64,000 nt of DNA, taken from positions 26,489 through 90,488 of the forward strand of contig JAJQCW010000068.1 of assembly GCA_021202515.1 (NCBI GenBank), written 5' to 3'. Under the pieces are notes generated by a model. The model was given only the letters and a program-made list of their open reading frames with translations. It was not told where the DNA came from and did not search any database. The position numbers and the translations under genes were made by a program. The stretch is from Clostridiales bacterium (GTDB lineage: Bacteria; Bacillota; Clostridia; Oscillospirales; Oscillospiraceae). Position 1 is the stretch's first letter; every line of letters starts with the position of its first letter. Shown in pieces: positions 32,912-41,872 of the stretch.

Positions 32912-33687
32912 CGGAACCGGACGTTCCCCAGCAGGAGCTGGAACAGGTTTTTTCGGGCCGGTATGAAATCACCCGCCGCCTGGGACAGGGAGGACAAAGT
33001 CTGGTTTACTGCGCCCGGCGGCGGTCTGACGGCGCTCTCTGCACTGTCAAGCAGGTGCGCCCGGAGGCCATTCCCGACCTGGCGCAAAACCTCCGCATCC
33101 TTCGGCGGCTGAATCACCCCCAACTGCCCCGTTTTCATGAACTGGGGCAGGGGGACGGGGTGCTTTACATCGTGCAGGACTACCTCCCCGGCGTCAGCCT
33201 GAAACAGATTTTGGAGAGCAACCGGCGCATGGGCGTCCCCGCCCGCTGGCCCAGGGTGCTTGGATGGGTGCGCTCTGCCTGCGAGCCGCTGGCGTATCTC
33301 CACGAGAGCCAGCCGCCCATCCTCCACTGCGACATCAAGCCCGCCAACCTGATTTTGCGGCGGGACGGGGCGGTCTGCCTGGCGGATTTCGACATCGCCA
33401 GAGAACTGACCGGCCAAGCCGTCCCCATCCGGGCCATGTCCATGGCCTATGCCTCCCCAGAGCAGAAGCAGTTCCTCCCGCTGGACCCGCGGACGGACGT
33501 GTACTCCCTGGGGGTCACGGCGTTCCATCTGCTCACCCACGAGCTGCCGGGAGAGAGCCTGTTTCATCGCCCTCTGCCCCGTCGGGTGGAGCGGCTGCTG
33601 GGCCGCTGCCTGGCGGCAAACCCGGAACGGCGGTTTCAATCGGTGGGGGAATTGCGGGAAGAGATTCAATTTGCAATGTGCAATTAG
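32908..33687 (+). CDS. Serine/threonine protein kinase, atypical and soluble
   Basis: 259 residues, almost only a Hanks-type kinase domain: glycine loop LGQGGQSLVY (25-34), catalytic Lys in CTVKQV, and HCDIKPANLI as the catalytic loop. The magnesium motif is DFD instead of DFG, and the helix-C Glu position is Asn. There is no membrane span and no PASTA domain. A GTG start overlaps the trxA stop (GTGA), so translation is coupled. The final residues (FAMCN) and the stop come from a dispersed repeat, so the protein may have lost a C-terminal tail. It could phosphorylate redox partners; this is speculative. Confidence 0.8.
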   Translation: MTEPDVPQQELEQVFSGRYEITRRLGQGGQSLVYCARRRSDGALCTVKQVRPEAIPDLAQNLRILRRLNHPQLPRFHELGQGDGVLYIVQDYLPGVSLKQILESNRRMGVPARWPRVLGWVRSACEPLAYLHESQPPILHCDIKPANLILRRDGAVCLADFDIARELTGQAVPIRAMSMAYASPEQKQFLPLDPRTDVYSLGVTAFHLLTHELPGESLFHRPLPRRVERLLGRCLAANPERRFQSVGELREEIQFAMCN

Positions 33688-33702
33688 CAATGTGCAATTT
33701 TG
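33666..33702. repeat. AATTAGCAATGTGC-type array ending the kinase gene
   Basis: CAATTTGCAATGTGC, AATTAGCAATGTGC and AATTTTG follow in tandem. The kinase stop codon (TAG) lies inside the second unit. Confidence 0.6.
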
Positions 33703-33715
33703 TGATGAGGAATAC

Positions 33716-33785
33716 CACTTGTCTCCGCCGTCAGGCGGCACTTCCAAGAGGGTGCGGCGTAAGCCGTGATGGAGGGTTCAGCGCA
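33716..33785. repeat. MITE-like repeat, degenerate copy 8
   Basis: CTTGTCTCCGCCGTCAGGCG, GCACTTCC, GTGCGGCGTAAGCCGTG and ATGGAGGGTTCAGCGCAAAG retain two cassettes of the family but no terminal repeats. Confidence 0.5.
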
Positions 33786-33819
33786 AAGCAACGGGATTGT
33801 CAGCAAAAGAACAAAAAAG

Positions 33820-33862
33820 AAAGAGGAAAACCGCTCTACAATGGCGTTTTCCTCTGTTTTTA
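33820..33862. terminator. Bidirectional terminator between the kinase and MarR genes
   Basis: AGAGGAAAAC-CGC and GCG-TTTTCCTCT form the stem. Runs of T follow on the plus strand (GTTTTTATG) and on the minus strand (TTCTTTTTTG), matching the convergent gene order. Confidence 0.8.
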
Positions 33863-33874
33863 TGCAATTTTTGC

Positions 33875-34417
33875 TTAGAGGCCGTTTTCCTTCAGCCCCA
33901 TCTCCTCGGCCAGGTTCAGCTTGTCCAGCAGGGTGAGCAGGGTCTCTTTTTCTTCTTCGGTCAAGGGCTTGAAAAACTCCGCGTTCTGCCGGTTTTTGAT
34001 CTGCCGCAGCTCCGCGGCCCGTTCCTCGCCCTGTTTGGTCAGGGAGACGCAGGGTTCCCGCAGGCTGTCCTTGCTGCGGGCCCGGGTCACGTAGCCCTTC
34101 CGCTCCAGCCTGCCCAGCTCCTCCGTCAGCATCTGGGGGGACATGGAGAGCTGACTTGCCAGTTGCCGCTGGCTGAGGGGCTTTCCCTCCTGACACACCG
34201 CCTCCAGAATCATCTCCTGGAGCAGCGCGGAGCGTTCCTCTTTCATTTTGAGCAGTTGTTTCTTTTCCATATCCGATGCGCCTTTCGTCCTCGGTTGCCT
34301 GATGATCGCTCCCTGGCTTTCGCCGCTCTCCAGCAGGACCCCCTGGATGCGCCGCCTGCGCAGCAGGTTATATGTGAGTCGGAGGCTGTTCATCAGTCGG
34401 CGGTTCAGGTCCTCCAT
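33875..34417 (-). CDS. MarR-family transcriptional regulator
   Basis: 180 residues. An N-terminal helical stretch (1-55) precedes a winged helix-turn-helix: PLSQRQLASQLSMSPQMLTEELGRL, then the wing RKGYVTRARSKDSLREPCVSLT, and a C-terminal dimerisation helix (EEEKETLLTLLDKL). It likely senses a small molecule and represses itself or a neighbour. The nearest divergent gene is rqcH, read in the same direction, so the target is unknown. A consensus promoter lies upstream. Confidence 0.85.
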   Translation of the reverse strand: MEDLNRRLMNSLRLTYNLLRRRRIQGVLLESGESQGAIIRQPRTKGASDMEKKQLLKMKEERSALLQEMILEAVCQEGKPLSQRQLASQLSMSPQMLTEELGRLERKGYVTRARSKDSLREPCVSLTKQGEERAAELRQIKNRQNAEFFKPLTEEEKETLLTLLDKLNLAEEMGLKENGL

Positions 34418-34461
34418 ACCATCACTTCCTCAGTCAAGATTCCCCACGTGTACCAGTATCA

Positions 34462-34490
34462 ATCATAGCGCAACCAAAATTGTTTGTCAA
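34462..34490 (-). promoter_or_regulatory. Promoter of the MarR gene
   Basis: On the minus strand TTGACA (34485-34490) and TATGAT (34462-34467) are 17 bp apart. The spacer contains CAATTTTGGTTG, a possible operator half. Confidence 0.78.
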
Positions 34491-34774
34491 GGCGGCCAGC
34501 GGCTTTGACGCTCTCCCAGCGGCATTGTTTACACTTTGGACAAATAAACTTTACAAAAATCTTGATAAAACTTTACGATTTCTCAAACACAAAACCCGAC
34601 ACCTCGTCGTCGCAAGCTCCATATCGCTCCCTTCCGCGCAAGCGCGAAAGGTCACTCATTCCGGCTGCTCCTCCTCTCCCAGCCGAACCCACTTCGTTGG
34701 GCTTCGGCTGGGTTCCTTTGAATGGTCAAAGGGGGATAACGTTTGGCTTCTGGTGCTGGGTTTTCCTTCTGGTA
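34491..34774. other. Non-coding gap with a strong hairpin, unexplained
   Basis: The 284 bases between the MarR promoter and the rqcH stop hold no credible gene. They include CCCAGCCGAA and TTCGGCTGGG (34678-34712) as a 10-bp stem whose loop folds again (CCCA/TGGG), a TTCCGCGC/GCGCGAA hairpin near 34633-34647, and AT-rich sequence. On the minus strand no T tract follows the large hairpin. It could be an RNA or a repeat present once in this window. Confidence 0.35.
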
Positions 34775-36541
34775 TCACTTGATGCGGAGCTTTTCCGCCA
34801 GCTTTTTGTCCGGGTCCACATAGGCGGTCTGATAGGTGGTGTAAATGACCATGCCGGGCCGCGCACCGCCGGGCTTTTTCACGTACCGCACTTGGGTGTA
34901 ATCCACCGGCACATGACTGCCCTCCCCGCTCTGGGAGTAGGTGGCGGCCAGCACCGCCGCCTCGGTAACGGACTGCAAATCCGGCTGGCCTCCCTCGCAC
35001 CAGAGGATGACGTGTGCCCCGTGGATCTTCTGGGTGTGGAACCACAGGTCGTTCCGCCCGGCCTGCTTGCAGGTCAGCGCGTCGTTTTGGGTGTTGTTGC
35101 GGCCTACGGAAATACGCATCCCGGTGCTGCTGCGGAACTCCATGGGGCCGGAGCGCACCCGCTTGGGGGCTTTGCGACCGGTGGTTTTCTTTTTGCGGAG
35201 ATAACCGGTGTCCTCCAGCTCCTGGCGAATTTCGGCCAGGTCCTTCTCCCCTTCGGCGCGGGACAGGGCCTCCAGCACGCTTTCCAGATAGTCCAGCTCC
35301 TTCCGTCCCTTGTCCAACTGCTGGGACAGCACCTGGTCGGCGGTCTTGGCCTTGGTGTACTTCTTGTAGTACCGGGCGGCGTTCTGCTGGGGGGTCAGCA
35401 GCGGGTCCAGCGGGACGGTGATGGTGGCATAGTCCGGGTCATAGTAGTTCTCGCAGACCAGCTTGTCCATGCCCTTTTCCATTTGGTAGAGGTTGGAGGT
35501 GATGAGGTCGCCGTAAATCCGGTACTTGTCCCGGTCTGCGGCGGCGGCGCGCTCCCGCTCCTGGTTGGCGATTTTCCGGGCTGCCCGGTTTCGGGCGTTG
35601 GTCAGGGTTTTGATGAGTTCCTGCCCCCTGGCCCGGACCCGTTCGGTCCGCTCCTGGTCGGCGTAAAACTCATCCAGCATCTGGGAGAAGCTGGGGTACT
35701 GACGGCACTCCATCGACAGGCCGTACTGATAAATGCGCAGGCAGGAGAAGTCCTTGGGCTTGCCCCCCTGGTACAGGGCGCAGGGGATGAGCCGCTCCTG
35801 ACGAATGTTCTCCAACATCTGCCAGAGCGTGTTCAAAAAGCTGCCCTGGGCGCAGAGGGACAACTGACAGACCCGCGTGTCCACCCCGTCGGTGGACTGA
35901 CACACCAGCTCCCGGCACAGCAGCGGCGAAAAGCCCGCGAAGTGGTCCAGCATCCAGTCGGTGAGCTTGCGTTCCGGCGGAGCCTGGAGGAACATCGTCT
36001 GTAGTTCCTCCCAGGTCAGGTCCAGCGGGTTCACCCGTTCCCCCCGCACCGGCGGCAGACGGTAGTACAGGCCGGGCAGCACCGGGCGCTCGGACATCTC
36101 CGGGTCGATGCGGTGGATGCAGTCGATGACCCGCCCGTCCTCCGCCGTCAAAATCAGGTTGGAGCGGCGGCCCATGGCCTCCAGAATCAGGTGCAGCTCC
36201 ACCCGGTCCCCCAGCTCGTTCAGCGCCTCCATGGTCAAATCCACCAGCCGCTCCATGGGGGGCTGGGTGATGGCGACGATGCGCCCGCCGGTCAAATGCT
36301 TGCGCAGCAGCATACAGAACATGGGGGGCGCGGCGGGGTTCTCCCGGCGGCTCTCGGTGAGCTGGAGCCGGGGATGGGCGGGGTTGGCGGTGATGAGCAG
36401 GCGGCAGTTGCCCTGCCGAGTGCGGAGCTGAAACAGCAGCTCATCCTTGGCGGGCTGAAAAATTTTGTCCAGTTTGGCCCCTTCCAGCACCGGGCGCAGT
36501 TCACTGACCACGCCGGTCAGGGTGGCGGCGTCAAGCGGCAT
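34775..36541 (-). CDS. rqcH: Ribosome-associated quality control protein RqcH (NFACT family)
   Basis: 588 residues with the NFACT-N domain (MPLDAATLTGVVSELRPVL), two helix-hairpin-helix units, a long coiled coil around residues 280-430 and the NFACT-R domain (AGRNDLWFHTQKIHGAHVIL). RqcH recruits tRNA-Ala to stalled 50S subunits and adds alanine tails for degradation. Older databases call it a fibronectin-binding protein. It follows mrnC by six bases, in one operon. Confidence 0.94.
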   Translation of the reverse strand: MPLDAATLTGVVSELRPVLEGAKLDKIFQPAKDELLFQLRTRQGNCRLLITANPAHPRLQLTESRRENPAAPPMFCMLLRKHLTGGRIVAITQPPMERLVDLTMEALNELGDRVELHLILEAMGRRSNLILTAEDGRVIDCIHRIDPEMSERPVLPGLYYRLPPVRGERVNPLDLTWEELQTMFLQAPPERKLTDWMLDHFAGFSPLLCRELVCQSTDGVDTRVCQLSLCAQGSFLNTLWQMLENIRQERLIPCALYQGGKPKDFSCLRIYQYGLSMECRQYPSFSQMLDEFYADQERTERVRARGQELIKTLTNARNRAARKIANQERERAAAADRDKYRIYGDLITSNLYQMEKGMDKLVCENYYDPDYATITVPLDPLLTPQQNAARYYKKYTKAKTADQVLSQQLDKGRKELDYLESVLEALSRAEGEKDLAEIRQELEDTGYLRKKKTTGRKAPKRVRSGPMEFRSSTGMRISVGRNNTQNDALTCKQAGRNDLWFHTQKIHGAHVILWCEGGQPDLQSVTEAAVLAATYSQSGEGSHVPVDYTQVRYVKKPGGARPGMVIYTTYQTAYVDPDKKLAEKLRIK

Positions 36542-36547
36542 GATTTG

Positions 36548-36961
36548 TCACTCCTCTTCGTCGATTTCGTCCACAATGACGGCGAACAGCCGGTTCAGCC
36601 GTTCTTTGTCCCCCTGGAGGTACAGCCAGCCGAACAGGGCCTCCAGGCCAGTGGCCTGGGCGTACTCGCCCCGGCTGGCGTTTTTGGGGATTTGGTGGAC
36701 GTTGGCGTTCCGGCCCCGGCGGTAGACCGCCTTTTCCTCGTCGGTGAGATGGGGCAGCAGCTTTTTCACGCTGGCGGCCTGGGCGGGGGCCTTCACCATG
36801 TCCACCGTGGCCCGGTGGAGGTTGCCAATGGTCTCCTCCCGGCTGCACAGCCAGCCCCGGCAGAGGATTTCATAGACGGCGTCTCCCATGTGGGCCAAGG
36901 CCAGCACGTTCCTGCCGGAGAGTTGGCTGGGGGTGAGCTGTGGGGTAAAATAATCCTTCAT
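36548..36961 (-). CDS. mrnC: Mini-ribonuclease III
   Basis: 137 residues with the RNase III catalytic core but no double-strand RNA-binding domain: LAHMGDAVYEILCR replaces the signature of full RNase III, and EYAQATGLEALFGWLYL supplies the second acidic site. It matures 23S rRNA in Firmicutes. It lies directly upstream of rqcH, so both ribosome-related genes are co-expressed. Confidence 0.93.
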   Translation of the reverse strand: MKDYFTPQLTPSQLSGRNVLALAHMGDAVYEILCRGWLCSREETIGNLHRATVDMVKAPAQAASVKKLLPHLTDEEKAVYRRGRNANVHQIPKNASRGEYAQATGLEALFGWLYLQGDKERLNRLFAVIVDEIDEEE

Positions 36962-36982
36962 AGTCTGTTCCTGTTCTGCAAG

Positions 36983-37864
36983 TTATGCCTCGCGGCCTTT
37001 CAGGTCGGGCTGAGGCCGGTTGTTGTAAAAGAAGATAGCCACCGCCGCCCCGATGATAAGGACGTAGCCCAGAAAGCTCCAGCCGTCCGGCACGTCATGG
37101 AACAGGAAGTAGCCGAACACGGCGGAAAAGATGATTTGGGAGTAGTCGTAGACCGACACCTCCCGCCCCGGCGCGTGGGTGTAGGCGGCGGTGATGGAGA
37201 ACTGTCCCCCGGCGGCAGCCACGCCCGCCATGATGAGGCACACCAACTGTACCCCGGTCATGGGCTGGAAGTTGAACACCATCCACGGCAGCACACACAG
37301 GCAGGAGAACGCGGAGAAAAACAGCACGATAACGGAGCCTTTTTCTCCCTTCAAGCCCAGCATCCGCACAAAGGTGTAGGCGGCGCCGGCGCTGACGCCG
37401 CCCAGCAGCCCGATGAGCGAGGGGACCAGATCCAAGTTGGTCAACGTGGGCTTGACGATGAACAGGCTGCCACAGAAGGCCACCGCCACCACGCCGATCT
37501 GGAAGGGGGTCAGCTTCTCCTTCAGGATAAAATAGGAGAAGATGAGCACGAAGAAGGGCGACATTTTGTTGAGCATGGAGGCGTTGGCCAGCACCAGATG
37601 GTCCACCGCGTAGAAGTTGCAGAGGATGCCCAGGGTGCCGAAGGCCGCCCGACATACGAACCAGGGCAGGTTCTTGGGGTTCAGGTGGAACCCTTCTCCG
37701 CTGCGCAGAATCATGACCGCCGCCACCAGCATGGCGATGAAGTTCCGGAAGAAGCTCTTCTCGATGCTGGGCAGGTCGCCGGACAGCCGGACGAAAATGT
37801 TCATCCAGGTGAAGCAAAAGGCGGAGCAGATGATATAACAGACGGCTTTTCCTTTGCGGGACAT
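36983..37864 (-). CDS. DMT-superfamily (EamA) transporter
   Basis: About 293 residues with ten membrane spans in two EamA halves; the second half starts near IGLLGGVSAGAAYTFVRML. The substrate is unknown; the family exports metabolites or amino acids. The ATG at 37873 abuts GAAAGG, so the ATG nine bases later (37864) is preferred. A promoter TTGCAT-16-TACAAT lies at 37918-37945. It precedes mrnC on the same strand by 21 bases and may head a three-gene operon with mrnC and rqcH. Confidence 0.87.
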   Translation of the reverse strand: MSRKGKAVCYIICSAFCFTWMNIFVRLSGDLPSIEKSFFRNFIAMLVAAVMILRSGEGFHLNPKNLPWFVCRAAFGTLGILCNFYAVDHLVLANASMLNKMSPFFVLIFSYFILKEKLTPFQIGVVAVAFCGSLFIVKPTLTNLDLVPSLIGLLGGVSAGAAYTFVRMLGLKGEKGSVIVLFFSAFSCLCVLPWMVFNFQPMTGVQLVCLIMAGVAAAGGQFSITAAYTHAPGREVSVYDYSQIIFSAVFGYFLFHDVPDGWSFLGYVLIIGAAVAIFFYNNRPQPDLKGREA

Positions 37865-37917
37865 TTCTTTCATCCTTTCAATCCCTGCCGACTTCTCTGG
37901 GCGGCTGGGTATTCTTT

Positions 37918-37945
37918 ATTGTATCACAACTTTGGGCAAATGCAA
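37918..37945 (-). promoter_or_regulatory. Promoter of the DMT transporter-mrnC-rqcH group
   Basis: On the minus strand TTGCAT (37940-37945) and TACAAT (37918-37923) are 16 bp apart. Confidence 0.55.
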
Positions 37946-38038
37946 CTGTTCCGACGTTTTGAACGCTTTTGCAAGTCTCATTTCACAAAATTTCATTTCC
38001 GGTCGGCGATATTTTTGTCAATCGGCGGCGTAAATCGG

Positions 38039-38068
38039 TTGCGCGCCCGCCTTCTTTTGTGCTATACT
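38039..38068 (+). promoter_or_regulatory. Promoter of the aconitase-like hydratase
   Basis: TTGCGC (38039-38044) and TATACT (38063-38068) with an 18-bp spacer. The leader (about 120 bases) can form GGCG...CGCC enclosing CACAG/CTGTG, an RNA hairpin of unknown role. Confidence 0.5.
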
Positions 38069-38198
38069 ATTCTCTGGTAACCAAAGGCGGCACCGCACAG
38101 TCCTGCACAGGCGGATCGTGCTGTGTCGCCAAAATTTAGAAGAATCCAAAAAACGTCGCAGGTGTGCGGCGACCCCAACTGTACTGGAGGTATCTCCC

Positions 38199-40448
38199 AT
38201 GCTGAACATCCTTCACTCCGGCGCGTACTACTCCGGCGGGCGGTTCATCCCCGCCGCGGACGCCTCCGCCGCCGGTCTGCCCTCCGCCGAGACCGCCAAA
38301 AAAGGCACCATGGCCTATTCCATCCTGGCCAGCCACAACACCAGCGGCAATATGTCGGACCTGAAAATCAAGTTCGACGCCATGGCCTCCCACGACATCA
38401 CTTACGTGGGTATCATCCAGACCGCCAGGGCCTCCGGCCTCAAGGAGTTCCCCCTGCCCTATGTGCTGACCAACTGCCACAACAGCCTTTGCGCCGTGGG
38501 CGGCACCATCAACGAGGACGACCACGTCTTCGGCCTCTCCGCCGCGAGGAAGTATGGCGGCGAGTTCGTCCCCGCCCACCAGTCCGTCATCCACTCCTAT
38601 ATGCGGGAACGGTACGCAGGCGGCGGCAAAATGCTGCTGGGTTCCGACTCTCACACCCGCTACGGCGCGTTTGGCACCATGGCTATGGGCGAGGGCGGCC
38701 CGGAGCTGGTCAAGCAGCTCTTGGGCAAGACCTATGACATCGCCTATCCCCGCGTGGTGGCCATCTACCTGACCGGCGCGCCCCGCCCCGGCGTGGGTCC
38801 CCAGGACGTGGCCCTGGCCCTCATCGGAGCGACCTTCACCAAGGGCATCGTGAAAAACGCCGTGATGGAGTTCTTCGGCCCCGGCGTGGCTTCCATGGCA
38901 ATGGATTACCGCTGTGGCATCGACGTGATGACCACCGAGACCTCCTGCCTGTCCTCCGTCTGGTCCACCGACGAGACAGTGAAGCAGTACATGACCGCCC
39001 TGGGCCGGGGGGACGAGTTCAAGGAGCTGAACCCCACCGACGGCGCGTATTACGACGACGTCATTGAAGTAGACCTCTCTAAAGTAGAGCCGATGATCGC
39101 GCTTCCCTTCCACCCCTCCAACGCCTACACCATCGCGGACTTCAAGGCCAACATGACCGACATCCTCCACCAGGTAGACGAGGCCACCGCCCGCCAGTTC
39201 CAACTGAAAACACCTCCCGCCTCCCTGACCGAAAAGATTCGGGACGGCAAGTTCTACGTGGACCAGGCGGTCATCGCGGGCTGCTCCGGCGGCACCTATC
39301 AGAACCTGATGCGGGTGTCCGAGATGCTCGCCGGCAAGAGCCTGGGGGACAAGGCCCTGTGGCTGAGCTGCTACCCCGGCTCCATGCCCGCGTTCCTGGC
39401 CCTGTCCAAGAACGGTGCTATCACCAACCTGCTGGCGGCTGGTGCTTCGGTTCGCTCCTGCTTCTGCGGCCCCTGCTTCGGCGCGGGCGACGTGCCCGCC
39501 AACGGCGCATTCTCCATCCGCCACTCCACCCGGAACTTCCCCAACCGGGAAGGCTCCAAGCCCGCCGACGGCCAGCTCAGCTATGTGGCCCTGATGGACG
39601 CCCGCTCCATCACCGCCACCGTCCTGAACGGCGGCGCGCTGACCGCCGCTACCGAGCTGCCGGACGTGCCTGCCGACCCCGCTTATGAGCCTTACGACTA
39701 CGACGACTCCGCTTACAAGAACCGGGTCTACTTCGGCGTGGGCAAGCCACAGCCGGAAACAGAGCTGGTCTTTGGCCCCAACATCGCAGACTGGCCGGAG
39801 CAAATTTCTCTGCCGGAGAACCTGCTCATGACCGCCGCCTCCGCCATCTACGACCCCGTCACCACCACCGACGAGCTGATCCCCTCCGGCGAGACCTCCT
39901 CCTATCGCTCCAACCCGCTGAAGCTCTCCGAGTTCGCCCTGAGCCGGAAGGACCCCGCCTATGTGGGCCGGGCCAAGTCCATCCAGGCCGTGGAGCGCAA
40001 GCGCCGGGAGGGGAACTACGACGAGGAAGTGCGCTCCGCTCTGCGGGGCTGCGACCCCGCCACCACCGGCCTGGGTTCCTTCGTCATGGCGCTGAAGCCC
40101 GGCGACGGCTCCGCCCGTGAACAGGCCGCCTCCTGCCAGCGGGTGCTGGGGGGCGTGGCGAACATCGCCGCCGAGTACGCCACCAAGCGCTACCGCTCCA
40201 ACGTGGTCAACTGGGGGATGCTGCCCTTCATCGCGGACGGTCTGGCAGAGCTGAACATCCAGCCCGGCGACCAGGTCTATCTGCCCGGTATCAAGGCCCT
40301 GCTGGAAGGGGACGGCGAGGAGCTGAACGCCACCCTCATCCAGAACGGCGCGGAAACTCCCGTCACCCTCAAGCTGCCCGCCATGACCCGCGAGGAACGG
40401 GACATCGTGCTGGCCGGGTGTCTCATCAACTACTACGCCGCGGAATAA
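38199..40448 (+). CDS. Aconitase-superfamily hydratase
   Basis: 749 residues, the length of single-chain aconitases, but close to the YbhJ-like hydratase branch rather than to AcnA. The three cluster cysteines are visible as [11 protein letters not shown] (about residue 375) and [12 protein letters not shown] (about 425). [20 protein letters not shown] and [12 protein letters not shown] are aconitase-like active-site segments. The substrate is unproven. The start was moved from 38118 to the ATG after CTGGAGG. It is monocistronic, closed by a strong terminator. Confidence 0.85.
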   Translation: MLNILHSGAYYSGGRFIPAADASAAGLPSAETAKKGTMAYSILASHNTSGNMSDLKIKFDAMASHDITYVGIIQTARASGLKEFPLPYVLTNCHNSLCAVGGTINEDDHVFGLSAARKYGGEFVPAHQSVIHSYMRERYAGGGKMLLGSDSHTRYGAFGTMAMGEGGPELVKQLLGKTYDIAYPRVVAIYLTGAPRPGVGPQDVALALIGATFTKGIVKNAVMEFFGPGVASMAMDYRCGIDVMTTETSCLSSVWSTDETVKQYMTALGRGDEFKELNPTDGAYYDDVIEVDLSKVEPMIALPFHPSNAYTIADFKANMTDILHQVDEATARQFQLKTPPASLTEKIRDGKFYVDQAVIAGCSGGTYQNLMRVSEMLAGKSLGDKALWLSCYPGSMPAFLALSKNGAITNLLAAGASVRSCFCGPCFGAGDVPANGAFSIRHSTRNFPNREGSKPADGQLSYVALMDARSITATVLNGGALTAATELPDVPADPAYEPYDYDDSAYKNRVYFGVGKPQPETELVFGPNIADWPEQISLPENLLMTAASAIYDPVTTTDELIPSGETSSYRSNPLKLSEFALSRKDPAYVGRAKSIQAVERKRREGNYDEEVRSALRGCDPATTGLGSFVMALKPGDGSAREQAASCQRVLGGVANIAAEYATKRYRSNVVNWGMLPFIADGLAELNIQPGDQVYLPGIKALLEGDGEELNATLIQNGAETPVTLKLPAMTREERDIVLAGCLINYYAAE

Positions 40449-40467
40449 TTCCCCTGTAAAACATTTG

Positions 40468-40497
40468 GGAGCGCCGGTTTCGGCGCTCCCGCTTTTT
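40468..40497 (+). terminator. Terminator of the hydratase gene
   Basis: GGGAGCGCCG and CGGCGCTCCC form a 10-bp stem with a GTTT/TTTC loop and a following GCTTTTTG. Confidence 0.92.
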
Positions 40498-40501
40498 GTC
40501 T

Positions 40502-40653
40502 GTAATGTGCAATGTGCAGTTAGCAATGTGCAATTATCCTGTTTTTCTGTGTTTTCCTGTCATTGTTCGGCAAGTGTGAACGGTACGTTTCGTTCGGAGC
40601 AGTTGCTATCAGCTCTGCATCATTGCACATTGCACATTGCTAATTGCTAATTA
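40502..40653. repeat. Element bounded by inverted AATTAGCAATGTGC-type arrays
   Basis: Plus-sense units (GTGCAATGTGCAGTTAGC, AATGTGCAATTA) at 40502-40537 face minus-sense units (CATTGCACATTGCACATTGC, TAATTGCTAATTAC) at 40620-40653. About 80 bases lie between. The right array touches the stop codon of the amidohydrolase gene. This is the clearest case that the arrays are ends of one small element. Confidence 0.55.
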
Positions 40654-41808
40654 CTCCTTCACCCGCGCGCCGTCGATCCACACCCCCTGGATTTGAGACT
40701 GCAAATCAAAGGGGTGGCCGCTGTACAGCACCAGGTCTGCGTCCTTGCCCGGCGTGATGGAACCCACCCGGTCGGCGATACCGGCGATCTCCGCCGCGTC
40801 GATGGAAATGGCGCGAAGGGCCTGCTCCGGGTCCAGGCCGTTTTTCGCTGCAATCGCCGCCGCCAGGGGGAGATACTGCACCGGGTTTTCCGGGTGGTCG
40901 GTGCAAATGGCCACCTTGACCCCGGCCTTCGCCAGCGCCGCCGTGTTGCCCAGGGTCTGGCGGGACAGCTCCGGCTTGCTCCGGTCCCCGATGATGGGGC
41001 CGGTGACCACACGAGCGCCCTCCGCCGCCAGCAGGTCGGCCACCAGATGGCCCTCCGTGCCGTGAATGATGACGTAATTCAAATCAAATTCCTTGGCGAT
41101 GCGGACGGCGGTGGCGATGTCGTCCGCCCGGTGCGCGTGGAAGTGGGCGGGGAGCTTTTTCTCCAGCACCGGGGCCAGGGCCTCCAGCTTGGCGTCGAAG
41201 TCAGGCGGGTCCTTGTCCTCGTCCTCCGCTGCGGCCTGCTTTTTGCGCAGATACTCTGCCGCCTGCGCCAGGTTTTCCCGAATCAGGGCGGCGGTGGCCA
41301 TGCGGGTCATGGGACTTTCCTTTTTCTCGCTGTAGACCCCCTTGGGGTTCTCGCCCAGGGCGAACTTCATGGCGACGGGGGCCTTTACCACCATGTCGTC
41401 GATCCAGCGCCCGGCGGTCTTGACGGCGGCGAACTGCCCGCCAATGGCGTTGGCGCTGCCGGGACCGGTCAGCACCGTGGTCACGCCCCCCTCTCTGGCC
41501 TCCTTGAAGCAGTTGTCCAGGGGATAGAGGGCGTCAATGGCCCGCAGGTGGGGGGTGACGGGGTCGCTCTCCTCGTTGCAGTCGTCCTGGTCGTAGGTCT
41601 GACCGTCGGCCAGCAGGCCCAGGTGACAGTGGGCGTCCACCCAGCCGGGGTAGAGCTGCCCACCCTGGGCGTCCACGTCGCCGGGGAGGACGGGTGGGCA
41701 GTCCTCCATGGGTCCCAGAGCGGCCACCTTGCCGTCCTCCAAAAGGACAAATCCGTTTTCAATCACTTTTTTGTCCATTGGATGGACATTTGCGTTAAAA
41801 ATCAGCAT
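40651..41808 (-). CDS. Amidohydrolase-family metal-dependent hydrolase
   Basis: About 385 residues with the amidohydrolase pattern: an N-terminal beta-sandwich strand, GWVDAHCHLGL (HxH, near residue 60), HFHAHRADDI with metal-binding His, NYVIIHGTEGH and the distal Asp in VAICTDHPENP. It resembles imidazolonepropionase-like and other cytoplasmic deacetylating or deaminating members; the substrate is unknown. The start follows AAGGAG; the ORF-track start at 41844 is rejected because it lies inside the divergent promoter region. Confidence 0.85.
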   Translation of the reverse strand: MLIFNANVHPMDKKVIENGFVLLEDGKVAALGPMEDCPPVLPGDVDAQGGQLYPGWVDAHCHLGLLADGQTYDQDDCNEESDPVTPHLRAIDALYPLDNCFKEAREGGVTTVLTGPGSANAIGGQFAAVKTAGRWIDDMVVKAPVAMKFALGENPKGVYSEKKESPMTRMATAALIRENLAQAAEYLRKKQAAAEDEDKDPPDFDAKLEALAPVLEKKLPAHFHAHRADDIATAVRIAKEFDLNYVIIHGTEGHLVADLLAAEGARVVTGPIIGDRSKPELSRQTLGNTAALAKAGVKVAICTDHPENPVQYLPLAAAIAAKNGLDPEQALRAISIDAAEIAGIADRVGSITPGKDADLVLYSGHPFDLQSQIQGVWIDGARVKE

Positions 41809-41837
41809 AATTCGCTCCTTTTTGACAAAAGTAGTGT

Positions 41838-41866
41838 TTGACACATGGGAGAAGTTCTGGTATTCT
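41838..41866 (+). promoter_or_regulatory. Strong promoter of a candidate small RNA
   Basis: TTGACA (41838-41843) and TATTCT (41861-41866) with exactly 17 bp. No coding frame with a ribosome site starts downstream before the terminator. Confidence 0.7.
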
Positions 41867-41872
41867 ATTCTT

